Shown piece by piece: positions 1-11,716 of a stretch of 64,000 nt of DNA. The translations under genes and the position numbers were made by a program. Position 1 is the stretch's first letter, and every line of letters starts with the position of its first letter. The notes under the pieces are model-generated. The model did not search any database. It was not told where the DNA came from and saw only the letters and a list, made by a program, of their open reading frames with translations. The stretch spans positions 98,700,537-98,764,536 of the forward strand of contig NC_083868.1 in the NCBI RefSeq assembly GCF_032452875.1, given 5' to 3'. Source of the DNA: Bos javanicus. Taxonomy: Eukaryota; Chordata; Mammalia; Artiodactyla; Bovidae.

Positions 1-95
1 ATTTAGTGATTTTCATTCTTAAAATTAAAAATTATCTGAAAATATTTCTTTCCCGCAGGATTTATTTCTTAGGGAATACCTACTGATAACTTTAA

Positions 96-370
96 AACAA
101 TTATGATGTATTTTTGGTTGTTCTGGGTCTTCCTTGCTATGTGCAAGCTTTCTCTAGTAGCAAGGAAGGCTACTCTTTGTTATGGTGATCGAGTTTCTCA
201 TTGTGGCGGCTTCTCTAGTTGTGCAGCACAGGCTCTAGAGTGAAGGCTCAGGGGTTGTGATACATGGAATTAGCTGCCCAGCAGCATGTGGAATCTTCCT
301 GGACCAGGGACCAAACCTGTGTCCCCTACATGGGCACGTGGATTCTTAACCACTGAACAACCAGGGATGT
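96..370 (-). mobile_element. CHR-type (tRNA-Glu-derived) SINE, antisense
   Basis: Antisense copy of the cetartiodactyl CHR/SINE2 family, recognised from phrases such as ggaccagggaccaaacctgtg and cttaaccactgaacaaccag near its right end. A probable target duplication (cctactgataactttaa at 79-95, cctactgatgacttaa at 371-386) fits insertion of the whole stretch. The copy is well diverged, so it is older than the BovA2 copies. Subfamily is uncertain. Confidence 0.7.
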
Positions 371-433
371 CCTACTGATGACTTAATATATTGTGAGCAA
401 ATTTAAATGAGTAAAATTAAACATAAAGATAAA

Positions 434-1118
434 CTCAACATTCAGAAAATTAAGATCATGGCATCTGGTCTCATCACTTCATGGCAAATAGATGAGGAAA
501 CAATGGAAACACTGACAGACTTTATTTTTGGGGCTCCAAAATAACTGCAGATGGTGACTGCAGCCATGAAATTAAAAGGTGCTTGCTCCTTGGAAGAAAA
601 GTTATGACCAACCTAGATAAAATATTAAAAAGCATAGACATTACTCTGCCTACAAAGGTCCGTATAGTCAAAGCTATGGTTTTTCCAGTATTCATGTATG
701 GTTGTGAGAGTTGGATTATGAAGAAAGCTGAGTGCTGAAGAATTGATGCTTTTGAACTGTGGTATTGGAGAAGACTCTTGAGAGTCCCTTGGACTGCAAG
801 GAGATCCAACCAGTCCATCCTGAAGGAAATCAGTCCTGAATATTCATTGGAAGGACTGATGTTGAAGCTGAAACTCCAATACTTTGGCTACCTGATGAGA
901 AGAACTGACTCACTGGAAAAGATCCTGATGCTGGGGAAGATGGAAGGTGGGAGGAGAAGGGGACGACAGAGGATGGGATGGTTGGATGGCATCACCGACT
1001 CAATGGACATGAGTTTGAGTAAGCTCTGGGAGATGGTGATGGAAAAGGAAGTCTGCTGTGCTGCAGTCCATGGGGTTGCAAAGTTGGACATGACTGCGCG
1101 ACTGAATTGAAACTGAAA
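434..1118 (+). mobile_element. BovB (RTE) LINE, 5'-truncated 3' end
   Basis: The 3' part of a BovB element, covering the C-terminal part of the reverse-transcriptase ORF and the short 3' tail. A 13-bp duplication acataaagataaa flanks it at 421-433 and 1119-1131. The reading frame is broken by stops and small indels, for example a TGA inside the conserved Cys-Glu-Ser-Trp block region near 736, so the copy is dead. Confidence 0.9.
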
Positions 1119-1138
1119 ACATAAAGATAAAACATTTT

Positions 1139-1407
1139 CCTGGAGAAGGAAATGGCAACCCACTCCAGTACTCTTGCCTAGAAAATTCCATGGATGGAGG
1201 AGTCTGGTGGGCTACAGTTCATGGGGTCGCAAAGAGTCGGACATGACTGAGCGACTTCACTTTTACTAGTTCTTAGCATTCAACAGTGCGGTCAAAATCT
1301 ACCTCCTGTTGTCTGACAGAGTTGTTTGTTCCTATCCAGTCTTAATCTTTTGAATGTTGCTAATAAAGATTGACAACATTTCATTCTAAAAAAAAAAAGA
1401 AAAACAA
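1139..1407 (+). mobile_element. BovA SINE joined to an mRNA-like 3' end (retrocopy)
   Basis: A BovA monomer (1139-1265) runs without a break into about 120 bp of non-repeat sequence. That sequence carries AATAAA near 1360 and ends about 20 bases later in an A-rich tail (1388-1407). The unit lies between two copies of aaaacatttt (1129-1138 and 1408-1417). The simplest reading is one L1-mobilised transcript with a SINE in its 3'UTR, or a template-switch chimera. The source mRNA is not recognised. It landed on the right border of the preceding BovB. Confidence 0.6.
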
Positions 1408-1417
1408 AAAACATTTT

Positions 1418-4400
1418 GTGGCCCATAACTGGTCTTTATCTAGACCAAAGCTTTGAATTTTTATACTTTGTGAATGTTTCAACACCCTAGGACCTAGATT
1501 ATTTCCCACTCTGACTCCAAACTTTCATTTACTTTTTGATATATTCCTTAGTGACTCTTTCCCTCTCCTTTCTCTGTGACTCCAGGCCCTCATCTAGCAA
1601 TTCCTCATTCCCTAGAGAGTTCCCATACTCCTCTCCACCCAGCCAGGATCTCACGCTGTCCCCAGTGGCTCTCCAGAATCCTTTCCCAGATCTCATCCCG
1701 TACCTACTATGCCAGTTCTGAATGACAACCACCATCCGGGAGGGACCAACTTATCCATTAGGCACAGTGCCTAGAACCCATAATACTTTCCGATGACCAC
1801 ATAAATTTTTTACTAGTGCAAACTTTTAGGTTGAAAAAATATTTTAATGTAGAATATTTATATCATTGCAGTCATAAAATATATATTTTTCTAAGACTGA
1901 AAGGGTCCATTAAGGGGAAAATGCCTTAGGTCCACGAAAATCATAATATGGCTCTATCATCTATTTACTCTGCTTTCCTCCAAAGACAACAAACAAGCAC
2001 AGCATTGATGAAGGAACTCTCACAAACAATTCAGCTTATGCTTCATTGAATTTGACAGTGAGAATTCTAAGCTTTTAATATGACACACACACAAGCACTT
2101 GTGCACGCACACACACAGGCATGTGACAACTGTAATAGCAAAGGGTGTTGGGCTCAGAAGGGTCCAATATTTAGGGTTTAATGCTCCATGTTCACCATCT
2201 GGAAATATCTAATATTAATGTTGGTGTTTGTGTTTTGTAAGTGAAGGCATGTGGGACAATAAGGCAAGACCCAGGGACCTGGAACCTCAACTCATGTCTT
2301 TTCATCTTCTATGAACTCGCTTTTTCTTTGGAATGCTTCTACCAGGCTGCCCTTCTCCACACCACTCCCCCATACCCAGTGACCAGTGCTGCTCTCTGCT
2401 CCCCTCCCCACTCAGTAAAGGCCTGACCATGGTGTGGGAGAGGGTTAAGGGTTTGGTGAACAGTTTCCATGACACTTTGGTGAGTTTTAATAGCAGCTGG
2501 CCACAGTTCAGGCTGACAGCCACAGAGCACACCTGGAGGGTGACTCTGCAGGGTTGAGCCTCCCACTTAGCTCTGATCCAATACTGAACATGTCCAAGCA
2601 TAGACATGGGGTTTGCCCATCCACACTGGGTAGGGCTGTAAGCAAGTAGGAAGGGGAGATTGGCTTTCTGGTCCCCATTCAGGGCACTGTGTGAGTTCCC
2701 AGATGCACACACACTGAGCTACACAGGATGACAACAGGCCTGTGTGAGTATCTGCATTTCTCCGAGTATCCCGTGCCCAGAAGCACAACAGTAAATAAAA
2801 AACATCCTAATAGGATGAGACATTATTTTTTTTTTTTTAAATAAAAGCCTTACATTTCAGTACCTATAATTTTTTTTCTTACTTTTTGAACAAAAACTAC
2901 ACATTCTCACTTTTGCTCTGGACACTGGGACTTATGTAGGTAGCCCTGCACACATTTCTCAGGTTCCAAGAGCTGCAGCTTTTTGATCTTATTGTGAAAC
3001 CTGAGCTAGCTGATGAGAATCCCTTTGACTTTTGTCTTTCTGTCACAAAATGCCTCCTGTTTCCACTTCTCTTTCCCTTCTTTTTATGGGTTCTAAAATC
3101 AGTTTCTCTACATGATGCCTTCAATTGGATTCCATTTCCATCCTTCAGGCTTCATAACATCAATTATTCTGTTGAGCTTAACTCTTCCTCTCTCCCTTGT
3201 CATCAGTGGTTTTCCCCTGTGTCTTCAGTTTTCTAACCTTTCTCTTAACCATTCTGCTGCTCCTCCAACTCTAAAAGCCAGTTGGAGTTGGCTCCAACTA
3301 CTCTCTCTGCTTCATTGACATCCTCTGGCAGTTTAGCCATCACTCATCATGTTGCTAAAACTGCCTAATCAAAGGTTGCCTGAGATGGCTTTACAACCAT
3401 GGACCTAGTAATGTGTTGCCTTTCTTTTGTATTTTATCTAGATTTTAAAATACGATATACAGCTATATATTCTGACATGCAAAGATTTCTATCATATATG
3501 AAAAAGCAAAAATTGTACATAAAAGAAAACTCCATTTTTGTTTTTGCTTTTTTAAAATGAATGTGAAGATACCCAGGAGGCTATACATCAAATAAGCAGT
3601 GTTAACAATTAATCATTATATGTTAATATTAGTCAATATCAACTTTGTCAAAGGAAAGAAATCCTTCAAGGAAAAGCTCTGTGTTGATGCTAGAATAAAC
3701 AGCTTCAGGGTGTCCCAGGCATGACTTGTGGCAACCTATAGATGTGGCAACCTATGTCAGATGGCTAGTGCCTGGGATGGCCCCTCTAGGCACCTTCATG
3801 GAGCCCTCCAGGCCTGGGCTTCAGCTTGCAAGCTCAAAAGGGCTATTTGGGTTTCCACACCCAGAAGATATTTGTCTGTTGGGAAATGATTAAATTCAGA
3901 ATGAAGAAATGGGTAAATTAGAATTCAAATATTCTGAATTAGAATGATAACATCTGCCTTGCAGTATGCCTGAAAATTAGGACCTAGTACTCTGGACCTT
4001 TCTATAGATGTCAATAGTACTGACCACCTCCAGGCTTGGTTCTCACTCCTACCTTGGATTTGTTGTCCTGGCACTTCAGTGCTTCTCTCTCACTTTCCTG
4101 AAGACTTCTTCCTAGTTCTGGGTATTTTCTATTCTCCATTCTATTGCTCACCAAAAGGAAGTTTAACAGAATGTCCAGTAAAGATCTGAACATATCTGAA
4201 GTTGGAATATGCCATTTTCTGGCCTACAAGTAATGCATGCTTTTCAGAGTAGAGACTGTAATTCTCCATTGGGATTAATATTGCTTTCTTCCTAAAAGAG
4301 ATTTCTTCAGTGTCTGTACTCTTTTATTTAAAAAGTCCTTCAGGAATCTCAAAATCAATGAGGTAATTCAAATGCAGATACTTTTGACTGAGACATGAAA

Positions 4401-4467
4401 CGTTCAGTTTAGCCATGTAAATTAGATGCATTGGCAGAACTGTACTTCTGCTATCGCATCAAAAAAT
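1418..4467. other. Unique sequence, no gene recognised
   Basis: Mostly AT-rich single-copy DNA. It holds a short impure CA tract (2083-2118), a GC-richer block at 2240-2790 and a poly-T run near 2826. Overlapping open frames on both strands in the GC-richer block (for example 2302-2712 minus, 136 codons) have no recognisable domain or splice-site context, so I do not call them genes. Confidence 0.6.
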
Positions 4468-4592
4468 TGTAGGTTAAATACTTTGGCCAAAATCTGACAG
4501 CACGGATATTTAAATACCAAAGCCAGGATTCAGAAACCCACAGTTTCTGATGCTGAATCCAGTGCTCTTTCTCCTTCATACTATGCTGCTAC
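4468..4592 (+). repeat. MIR SINE remnant
   Basis: Matches the mammalian MIR core and tail by eye: gccaggattcagaaaccca followed by an agtgctcttt...actatgctgct ending. It is ancient and diverged; boundaries are approximate. Confidence 0.6.
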
Positions 4593-4627
4593 AACTATTC
4601 TTATGTGGTCTAAAATAAATGACCCCT

Positions 4628-4901
4628 AGAAGGCAATGGCACCCCACTCCAGTACTCTTGCCTGGAAAATCCCATGGACGGAAGAGCTAGTAGGCTGCAG
4701 TCCATGGGGTCGTGAAGAGTCAGACACGACTGAGCGACTTTACTTTCACTTTTCACTTTCATGCATTGGAGGAGGAAATGGCAACCCACTCCAGTGTTCT
4801 TGCCTGGAGAATCCCAGGGAAGGGGCAGCCTGGTGGGCTGCTGTCTATGGAGTCACACAGAATCAGACACGACTGAAGCGACTTAGCAGCAGCAGCAGCA
4901 G
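4628..4901 (+). mobile_element. BovA2 dimeric SINE
   Basis: Complete two-monomer BovA2. The left monomer ends in tgagcgactttactttcac, followed by the TTCACTTTCATGCATTGGAG-type linker, then the right monomer and an (AGC)n tail at about 4886-4901. No clear target duplication was found on the left side. Confidence 0.9.
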
Positions 4902-4911
4902 CCCTTAGTAT

Positions 4912-5067
4912 CGGAGAAGCCAATGGCACCCCACTCCAGTACGCTTACCTGGAAAATCCCATGGACGGTGGAGCCTGGTAGGCTGCAGTCCAAGGGGTCG
5001 TGGACACCCCTGTCTATGGGGTCGCACAGAGTCAGACACGATTGGAGCAACTTAGCAGCAACAGCAG
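4912..5067 (+). mobile_element. BovA2 SINE with internal deletion
   Basis: The left monomer is fused directly to the end of the right monomer, so the linker and about half of each monomer are missing. The duplication cccttagtat at 4902-4911 and 5068-5077 shows it inserted as a unit, in tandem just after the preceding BovA2. A short inverted repeat (aggggt 4993-4998, acccct 5006-5011) sits on the deletion junction. Confidence 0.85.
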
Positions 5068-5077
5068 CCCTTAGTAT

Positions 5078-6284
5078 AATATTTTGGCCATAATAGATAG
5101 CTTAAGAGAGATTTATTAATAAATGAATGATAATAACATGAATATAAACAAATATACTTACATTGAAAAAAGATACCTTGCTTAACATAAAAGAGATCTA
5201 ATAAGACAACTTGTTTATCAAGAGACAAGTCACCAATGCCAATAATACAGTTGATAATGTTAGGAATATTCCAACAAATGTCACAGTATGGACTTAGATT
5301 TAAGTCATTCATTTTAGAGAGTGGATCTGATTTTAAAAGGGAGAACTCTATTAGCACCTGGTGTGACAGTACAAGAAAATACATTTTCAGGTTTATCATT
5401 TAAGACTTTCTGACTGCGGGCAAAAGACATAGATGAGGTTCTCACTGAGAATTGAACAAGGAAGAGAAACCTGTAGGGGCTGAAGTACATTAGTAAAGAA
5501 AACATGTGTTCTGGCCCCTGTGCTCTTTCTTCCCCCAGTGTAGTGAACATGATTTTGTGGATTCACAAAGGCAGCACAAATGAAAGAGATGGAAAAGTAC
5601 AGGCTAGTTACATTCAAAGGGAAGCGAAAGCTGTCTGGATTCAGGCTGATAAGGCTGAATTTGTCTAGGGATGGATTCTCTTGAAATTCGTACTTGATGC
5701 TCAAGAGGCTGTACCAAGAATTATCAGCGGTAAGAAGGCACTCTAATTTAGCTTATAAAGCAGTTATTGCTCTGGTTGAATGGACATTGATTAGAAATTG
5801 GAAGAATGTGCTCCAGTAGGTCAGGTTTTCATAATGTGTGTCTCAAAACTGGGAAGTTTAACCCCAAATACAAACTTTCTTTAAAGCTAGGCTTTAATTT
5901 TTAAGACTGCACCTATTTTTGAAAAACCTGGCATTTATTATTACACATTACACAATGTCAGAGAGGAACTTACAGTCTCAGAAAAAAAGAAAAGTACAGA
6001 AGAGGCTATTTCAGAGAAAAGAAATATATGAAAAAGGATTTAAAATCATTTCTAAAATATAATAGGTCTATTTTATAATTAGTATGAATAGCTAAATAAA
6101 AATGCAATATTTAAAGTTTTGCAAAATTTAACCATCAAAAATGGAGAAAAGTATATTGCTCTGATCTTAGAAGGAAATAAAATTATTCACCTATTTAATA
6201 AAATAAACTAATTGTAATAAAACAAAAATAGCATCAACAAATGGTTATCTCCATGCTTTAAACTGGTTAATTAAACCTGCTAAA
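5078..6284. other. Unique AT-rich sequence
   Basis: No recognisable gene or young repeat. Two overlapping minus-strand open frames (about 5052-5399 and 5396-5704) show no domain, no conserved motif and no splice-site context that I can support. Confidence 0.5.
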
Positions 6285-6682
6285 GCAACCCTATGGAATA
6301 CTATGCAACAATTTTTTAAAATCAAAACTTATATTTAAATGGGAATAGAGATACAGTCACAGAGAACAGATTTTGTGGCCACTGCAGGGCTAAGGAGAGG
6401 GTGGGGCAAACTGAGGGAGTAGCATTGACATATATCAATACGATGTGTGAAACAGATAGCTAGTGGGAGGTTGCTGTATAACACTGGGAGCTCAGCTCTG
6501 CTCTGTGATGACCTAGATGGGTGGGATGGGCAGAGTGGGAAAGGCTCGAGAGAAGAGATATATATATATAGATATAGATATATATATAGATATACTTATA
6601 GCTGATTCACATTGTTGTACAGAAGAAACCAACAAAATATTGTAAAGCAATTATCCACCAATTAAAAACAAATTAAAAAAAT
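6285..6682 (+). repeat. L1 3' end / 3'UTR
   Basis: Starts in the ORF2 terminus (ggaatactatgcaacaa) and continues through the artiodactyl L1 3'UTR, recognised by agctagtgggaggttgctgt, agctgattcacattgttgta and cagaagaaaccaaca, into an A-rich end. It contains a TATA/TAGATA simple-repeat tract at 6558-6600. Confidence 0.75.
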
Positions 6683-6683
6683 A

Positions 6684-7933
6684 AGTGGGCTGTCATGAAA
6701 ATATGTTGATATCATAAAGTTAAATAAGAGAAAGAGGAGAGAGATAAAGTTCCTGAACAATATATATGGCATGATATGAAGGTGTTACATATGCATATAC
6801 ATTTATGCAAATATTTATAATCTATGAATATACATAGATATTTTCATGCAGATACATATATATGTATGTTTTTGCAATGCTTAGAAGAAGACCACTAAGG
6901 ATGCACATAGCACTGATTCCAGTGATAAATTGGTGTCATCTAAAGAAAAAAGCAAGCACAAAGAGTTACCAAACAGAACTGCACTTTCTCTTTTTTATTT
7001 ATACATATTATAATCAGAATGAATCACTCCCATATGTTAAAAATTACATGCATTTTTATCTCCAAAACTGATAACTGAAATCACCAATGGCACCTGGCTA
7101 CTAAACTCTATTTATCAGAGAGTGAATGCATTACATATTCTATATTTAATATCATCACTACCACTAAACCTTGCCTAGGGGTTCTTTAAACTTCCTCAGC
7201 AACTTAAGATGGCTCACTTAACAAGCCTATATCACACATTTCAAAGTCTGAACTTACAGAAAGAGCATCAATATTTATGCCACATTTAAGATTTTTCAAA
7301 CTTTTGATATAATTTTAGAACAAATGCTCTTCTTTCAAGGTGTAATGTATTCACACATGACTGCTACAAACGCATGACAGAAATAAATCACAGCTGATCA
7401 CTATAAGGGACATGAGATTTTAGGGGGTGTCTATGTACTATTGTATGAAGGTTTTACCTACAAATTCTATAGAAAATATAAAGACCAGAAAAGAACCATT
7501 ACATGTAATTCAAAACCGATTACTGTTCTTTCAGTTTGTCTTTTACATCTGAATCACATTTGATAGTTGGCGTGGAACATTCTTTTAGCTGTTCCACAGA
7601 TAATAATTACCCTTCTATTCTTAATCTTTTATGCAAACCATATGGCACATTTAGAAATTTTGCCAGCTCTAATTAAAAGTGTCCATTCAAATTAAACAAG
7701 GTCAAAAGAGACACTATATTAAGATCTACTGAATATGTTGAGGGGAACTACATGTAGAGAACAATAAAACAGACTCATTGTCAGTTAAATCTATCTGCAG
7801 TCTTCATGCTGATTTTTAATACATGAAAGCTGAGAAGACAAAGCACATCACTGGTTGGTCTTCTAAATATGCAAAGAAAGCTAAAATGTCAGGGAAGCAA
7901 AGAGGTAGGAAAAGAAAGCAGCATCTGCTCAGT
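6684..7933. other. Unique AT-rich sequence
   Basis: Intergenic-type sequence with no recognised gene. Short open frames (for example 6862-7071 plus) lack any recognisable domain. Confidence 0.5.
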
Positions 7934-7960
7934 GATTTCTTGTGCCAGGGTTGTGAGAGT

Positions 7961-8950
7961 TCAGTTCAGTTGCTCAGTTGTGTCTGACTCCTTGAGACCC
8001 CATAGACTGCAGCACACCAGGCCTCCCTGCCCATCACCAACTCCCAGAGTTTATTCAAACTCATGTCCATTGAGTCAGTGATGCCATCCAACCATCCCAT
8101 CTTCTGTCGTCCCCTTCGCCTCCCATCATCCATCTTCCCCAACATCAGGGTCTTTTCCAATGAGTCAGTTCTCATCAGGTGGCCAAAGTACTGGAGTTTC
8201 AGCTTCAACATCAGTCCTTCCAATGAATACCCAGGACTGATCTCCTTTAGGATGGACTTGTTGGATCTCCTTGCAGTCCATGGGACTCTCAAGAGTCTTC
8301 TCCAACACCACAGTTCAAAAGCATTAATTCTTTGGCACTCAGCTTTCTTCATAGTCCAACTCTCACAACCGTACATGAGTACTGGAAAAACCATACCTTT
8401 GACTAGACAGATCTTTGTTGGCAGAGTAATGTCTCTGCTTTTTAATATGCTGTCTATGTTGGTCATAACTTTTGTTCCAAGGAGCAAGCGTCTTTTAATT
8501 TCATGGCTGCAGTCACCATCTGCAGCGATTTTGGAGCCCCCCAAAATAAAGTCAGCCACTGTTTCCCCACCTATTTTCCATGAAGTGATGGGATCAGGTG
8601 CCATGATCTTCGTTTTCTGAATGTTGAGTTTTAAGCCAACTTTTTCACTCTCCTCCTTCACTTTCATCAAGAGGCTATTTAGTTCTTCACTTTCTGCCAT
8701 AAGGGTGGTGTCATCTGTATATCTGTAGTTATTGATATTTCTCCCAGCAATCTTGATTCCAGCTTGTGCTTCATCCAGTCCAGCATTTCTCATGATGTAC
8801 TCTGCATATAAGTTAAATAAGCAGGGTGACAATGTACAGCCTTGATGTACTCCTTTCCTGATTTGGAACCAGTCTGTTGTCCCATGTCCAGTTCTAACTG
8901 TTGCTTCCTGACCTACATACAGATTTCTCAAGAGGCAGGTCAGGTGGTCT
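7961..8950 (-). mobile_element. BovB LINE, 5'-truncated, recent
   Basis: A 990-bp minus-strand BovB running from mid reverse transcriptase to the 3' end. An identical 27-bp duplication flanks it (7934-7960 and 8951-8977, starting gatttcttgtg and ending tgtgagagt). The perfect long duplication and the uninterrupted coding frame indicate a comparatively young insertion. It is truncated at the 5' end, so it has no endonuclease and cannot move by itself. Confidence 0.95.
7966..8931 (-). pseudogene. BovB reverse transcriptase, C-terminal 321 codons, frame intact
   Basis: Partial BovB (RTE clade) ORF2 protein. In full-length elements this protein nicks the target DNA and copies element RNA onto it. 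This fragment carries the back half of the reverse transcriptase: the QGCTLSP block (residues 30-36), the catalytic YTDD (71-74, where sibling copies in this window read YADD), the YGCESWTMKKAE block (187-198) and a basic stretch RRRGRQKMGWLDGI (271-284). The N-terminal endonuclease and first RT blocks are missing because the element is 5'-truncated. The methionine start is incidental, since the frame stays open to the truncation point. There is no stop or frameshift over 321 codons, and the visible gaps relative to siblings (such as a missing Arg near residue 254) are in-frame. No promoter is evident. I infer it is not a functional gene. Confidence 0.85.
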
Positions 8951-8977
8951 GATTTCTTGTGCCAGGGTTGTGAGAGT

Positions 8978-9411
8978 GCCTCAGTTCAAAACAGATTGAT
9001 GGAGATGCAGTGAATGTGTCCAACTCTGCTCGTGGTGGTGACTAGTGTATTGGATGCTAGGATATGCCACCCAGATCACCTTTTATGAGTGAAGGACTTA
9101 CAAATTAGTGGCCAGGAGTGTGGCCAATATCTAGCCTTCAGCTGCCACCCCTCTTCAGGGATTTCCTCTAATGAAGACAGCCTCTTTATCCAAGAGTATG
9201 TAAATTTGTGGGGGCAGCCTAAATCCAATGACTGGTGCTTGCAGAGTACAAAACCCAGGCCTTGAAGTCAGCACAATTCTGAAGGGTCATCCTAGTTTCA
9301 GAACTTCCCATGAGTTCCATTAAAATTTTTGTGTGACTTTATCACACAACACACCATTTTCTTCTTTTTGCCCCTTCCTGTTACCCTTCCTTGCTTTCCA
9401 CCTTTGTTGAT
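8978..9411. other. Unique sequence
   Basis: No gene or recognisable repeat seen between the BovB right-hand duplication and the next SINE. Confidence 0.5.
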
Positions 9412-9524
9412 CCAGTGTTCTTGCCTGGAGAATCCCAGGGACAGTGGAGCCTGGTGGGCTGCCGTTTATGGGGTTGCACAGAGTCGGACACGACTGAAGC
9501 GATTTAGCAGCAGCAGCAGCAGCA
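9412..9524 (+). mobile_element. BovA2 right monomer with AGC tail
   Basis: Begins inside the right monomer (ccagtgttcttgcctggag), continues through gagtcggacacgactgaagc and ends in (AGC)n at 9507-9524. The left monomer and linker are absent. No target duplication is evident. Confidence 0.85.
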
Positions 9525-9882
9525 GGGTAGCTTCTAATAAAATTCATGCACATTAATCTCCATCTCAGAGTCTGCTTCCTAGGGACCTATCTCGAAACAG
9601 TTCAGTTAAAAATCAGGCAAGAAATCAAATTTGGAACAAAACAATTCATTAGAAGAAACATTTGAAAAATATGGTAAAATGTGAAGGTTGGAAATATTTT
9701 TTATCCTATTTCTGAACATTTAACATTTTATCATTAATTTTTGAGAAGGAATCTTTGGGGAAAAATTATTGAATTTCCTCTGTGAGTATGGCTCTCACAA
9801 GGTGAAGGAAAATATGTTTATAATGAGAGATAAAAGTGCAATAAGGACTAGATGTTTATTGCTATTAAATACAAATAAAATT

Positions 9883-10154
9883 CAGGGAAGGCAATGGCAC
9901 CCCACTCTAGTACTCTTGCCTGGAAAATCCCATGGATGGAGGAGCCTGGTAGGCTGCAGTCCATGGGGTCGCTGAGGGCTGGACACGACTGAGCGACTTC
10001 ACTTTCACTTTTCACTTTCATGATTGGAGAAGGAAATGGCAACCCACTCCAGTGTTCTTGCCTGGAGAATCCCAGGGACGTGGGAGTCTGGTGGGCTGCC
10101 ATCTATGGGGTCACACAGAGTCGGACACGACTGAAGTGACTTAGCAGCAGCAGC
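9883..10154 (+). mobile_element. BovA2 dimeric SINE
   Basis: Full dimer with the TTCACTTTTCACTTTCATG linker and a short AGC tail. The duplication aaataaaatt flanks it at 9873-9882 and 10155-10164. Confidence 0.95.
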
Positions 10155-10164
10155 AAATAAAATT

Positions 10165-11716
10165 ATTGGTACTTGAAAATAAATGCCATAGACATCATTA
10201 GTGGAAATCTGTGTTTAGGATCCTGGACAACTGTCAGTATTATAACTGAAAATGATAAAACACAGCCAAAGAAGGACAAATTTTTAATGAAAAAATACAT
10301 AAAACACCATTTAGAAAAAAAGTATTTTCAATACATTGTTAAGAAACACTCCAAACTGTAGATTTTATTTTGAAATACATTTTTGGAAATAATAATGGCA
10401 GATAAATTTCTGGTTAAATGAACCAATAAAAAGATAATTGATAGTAATCATACTGTATGAAATTTTGTGGAAGATACAAAATATAAATACTTATTCCTCA
10501 CTATCATGAAACTTAAAAAGTAGTTTATCAAAACTTTCCTACAAAAAAAACTTTTTTGAAGAAGAATAAATCCAAAAAAATTATGAGCTGTAAATTCACT
10601 TTTAACTAAAGACATAAATTTTAAACTGATTTTAAAGCCATATAAGGGAAAGATATGTTTTCTCCATTTTTAGTTATTAATTAACATTCCAAGGAGAAAG
10701 AATTATACTTTCTTGCTTATTGGAATTGCCATTATTTTGACTTACTAAAAAATATCTAAGTGCTTTATATGAATAACCCACTATAACTTTATGTGAATCA
10801 TCCCCTATAAAAGTTTAACTATAATTGTAATCAACTCTGAACATAATAATTCAAGATCCCCTCAAAAAATTCTTGAAATAAAAGTAATAACATTTGGTAA
10901 AAGTATAAAAATTATATAATAAGGATATTCAAGATTTATTTCAAAAATATATTATTTGCAAGTAAATTTTAATATTTAGTGTCATTTTCTTTCCTTTATT
11001 AAAAATCTAATAATAGGACTTGACAAATTTAATTATTCATTAATATATTTTGAGCCCAGAAAAATACCTTAGATTACTTTTAAATATTATTACATCAAAA
11101 TGTATGTCTAATATTCTCATGAATATCTTCACAGAAAGTGAATGCACATCTTTCTAATTTAAATCACATATTATCAGAATGTCATCTCAAAAGTAATATG
11201 CTGAATCTTTCTATTATCAATTTTTGAAAGCTTTTCTTTTGATTAGAAGCAACTTGAATATTAAAAAGCTATCTGTTTACTCTTTCGTCCCAAACTTACA
11301 ATGTTCAATACCATAAACATAATTATTTTTTAATTAACATGGGCAAATACAAGAGTAAGGTAGCAACTGGTCTTAAAAACATTTCTAAACACAGGAAGGG
11401 AGAAGAAAATTAGTTTGCAATAGAGTGAATAGAGTTTATTTTAGCATGCTCATTAGCGTCTTATACAAACCTCTTAGAATACTTTATTAAAAACCCTGAC
11501 AACATCCCTAAGGGACGGAGATAATGAATCATTTTCTATACTCATTTTCTGAAATGCTAAGGAACAGCAAAGGGGGTTAATTCACTTTCCTCCTCCTCTA
11601 CTATTCCCTCACCCATAATATGAAAGACACAGACAACTCCAGTTGGTAAATTCTTGGATGGTTCTCTTTCAGATGTTGTTGGTAGTATTCATTCTAAAAT
11701 TTACTTACTCTTAAAC
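10165..11716. other. Very AT-rich unique sequence
   Basis: About 1.5 kb of strongly AT-rich DNA without a long open frame, young repeat or recognisable conserved element. It could contain decayed LINE sequence that I cannot identify. Confidence 0.5.

Noticed and set aside
2302..2712. 136-codon minus-strand open frame
   Set aside because: Overlaps comparable open frames on the other strand in a GC-richer block, with no recognised domain, splice context or codon signal.
4636..4908. Open frames through BovA2 copies (many 60-100 codon frames in the window)
   Set aside because: Recur in every BovA2 in both orientations and reflect the SINE sequence, not host genes.
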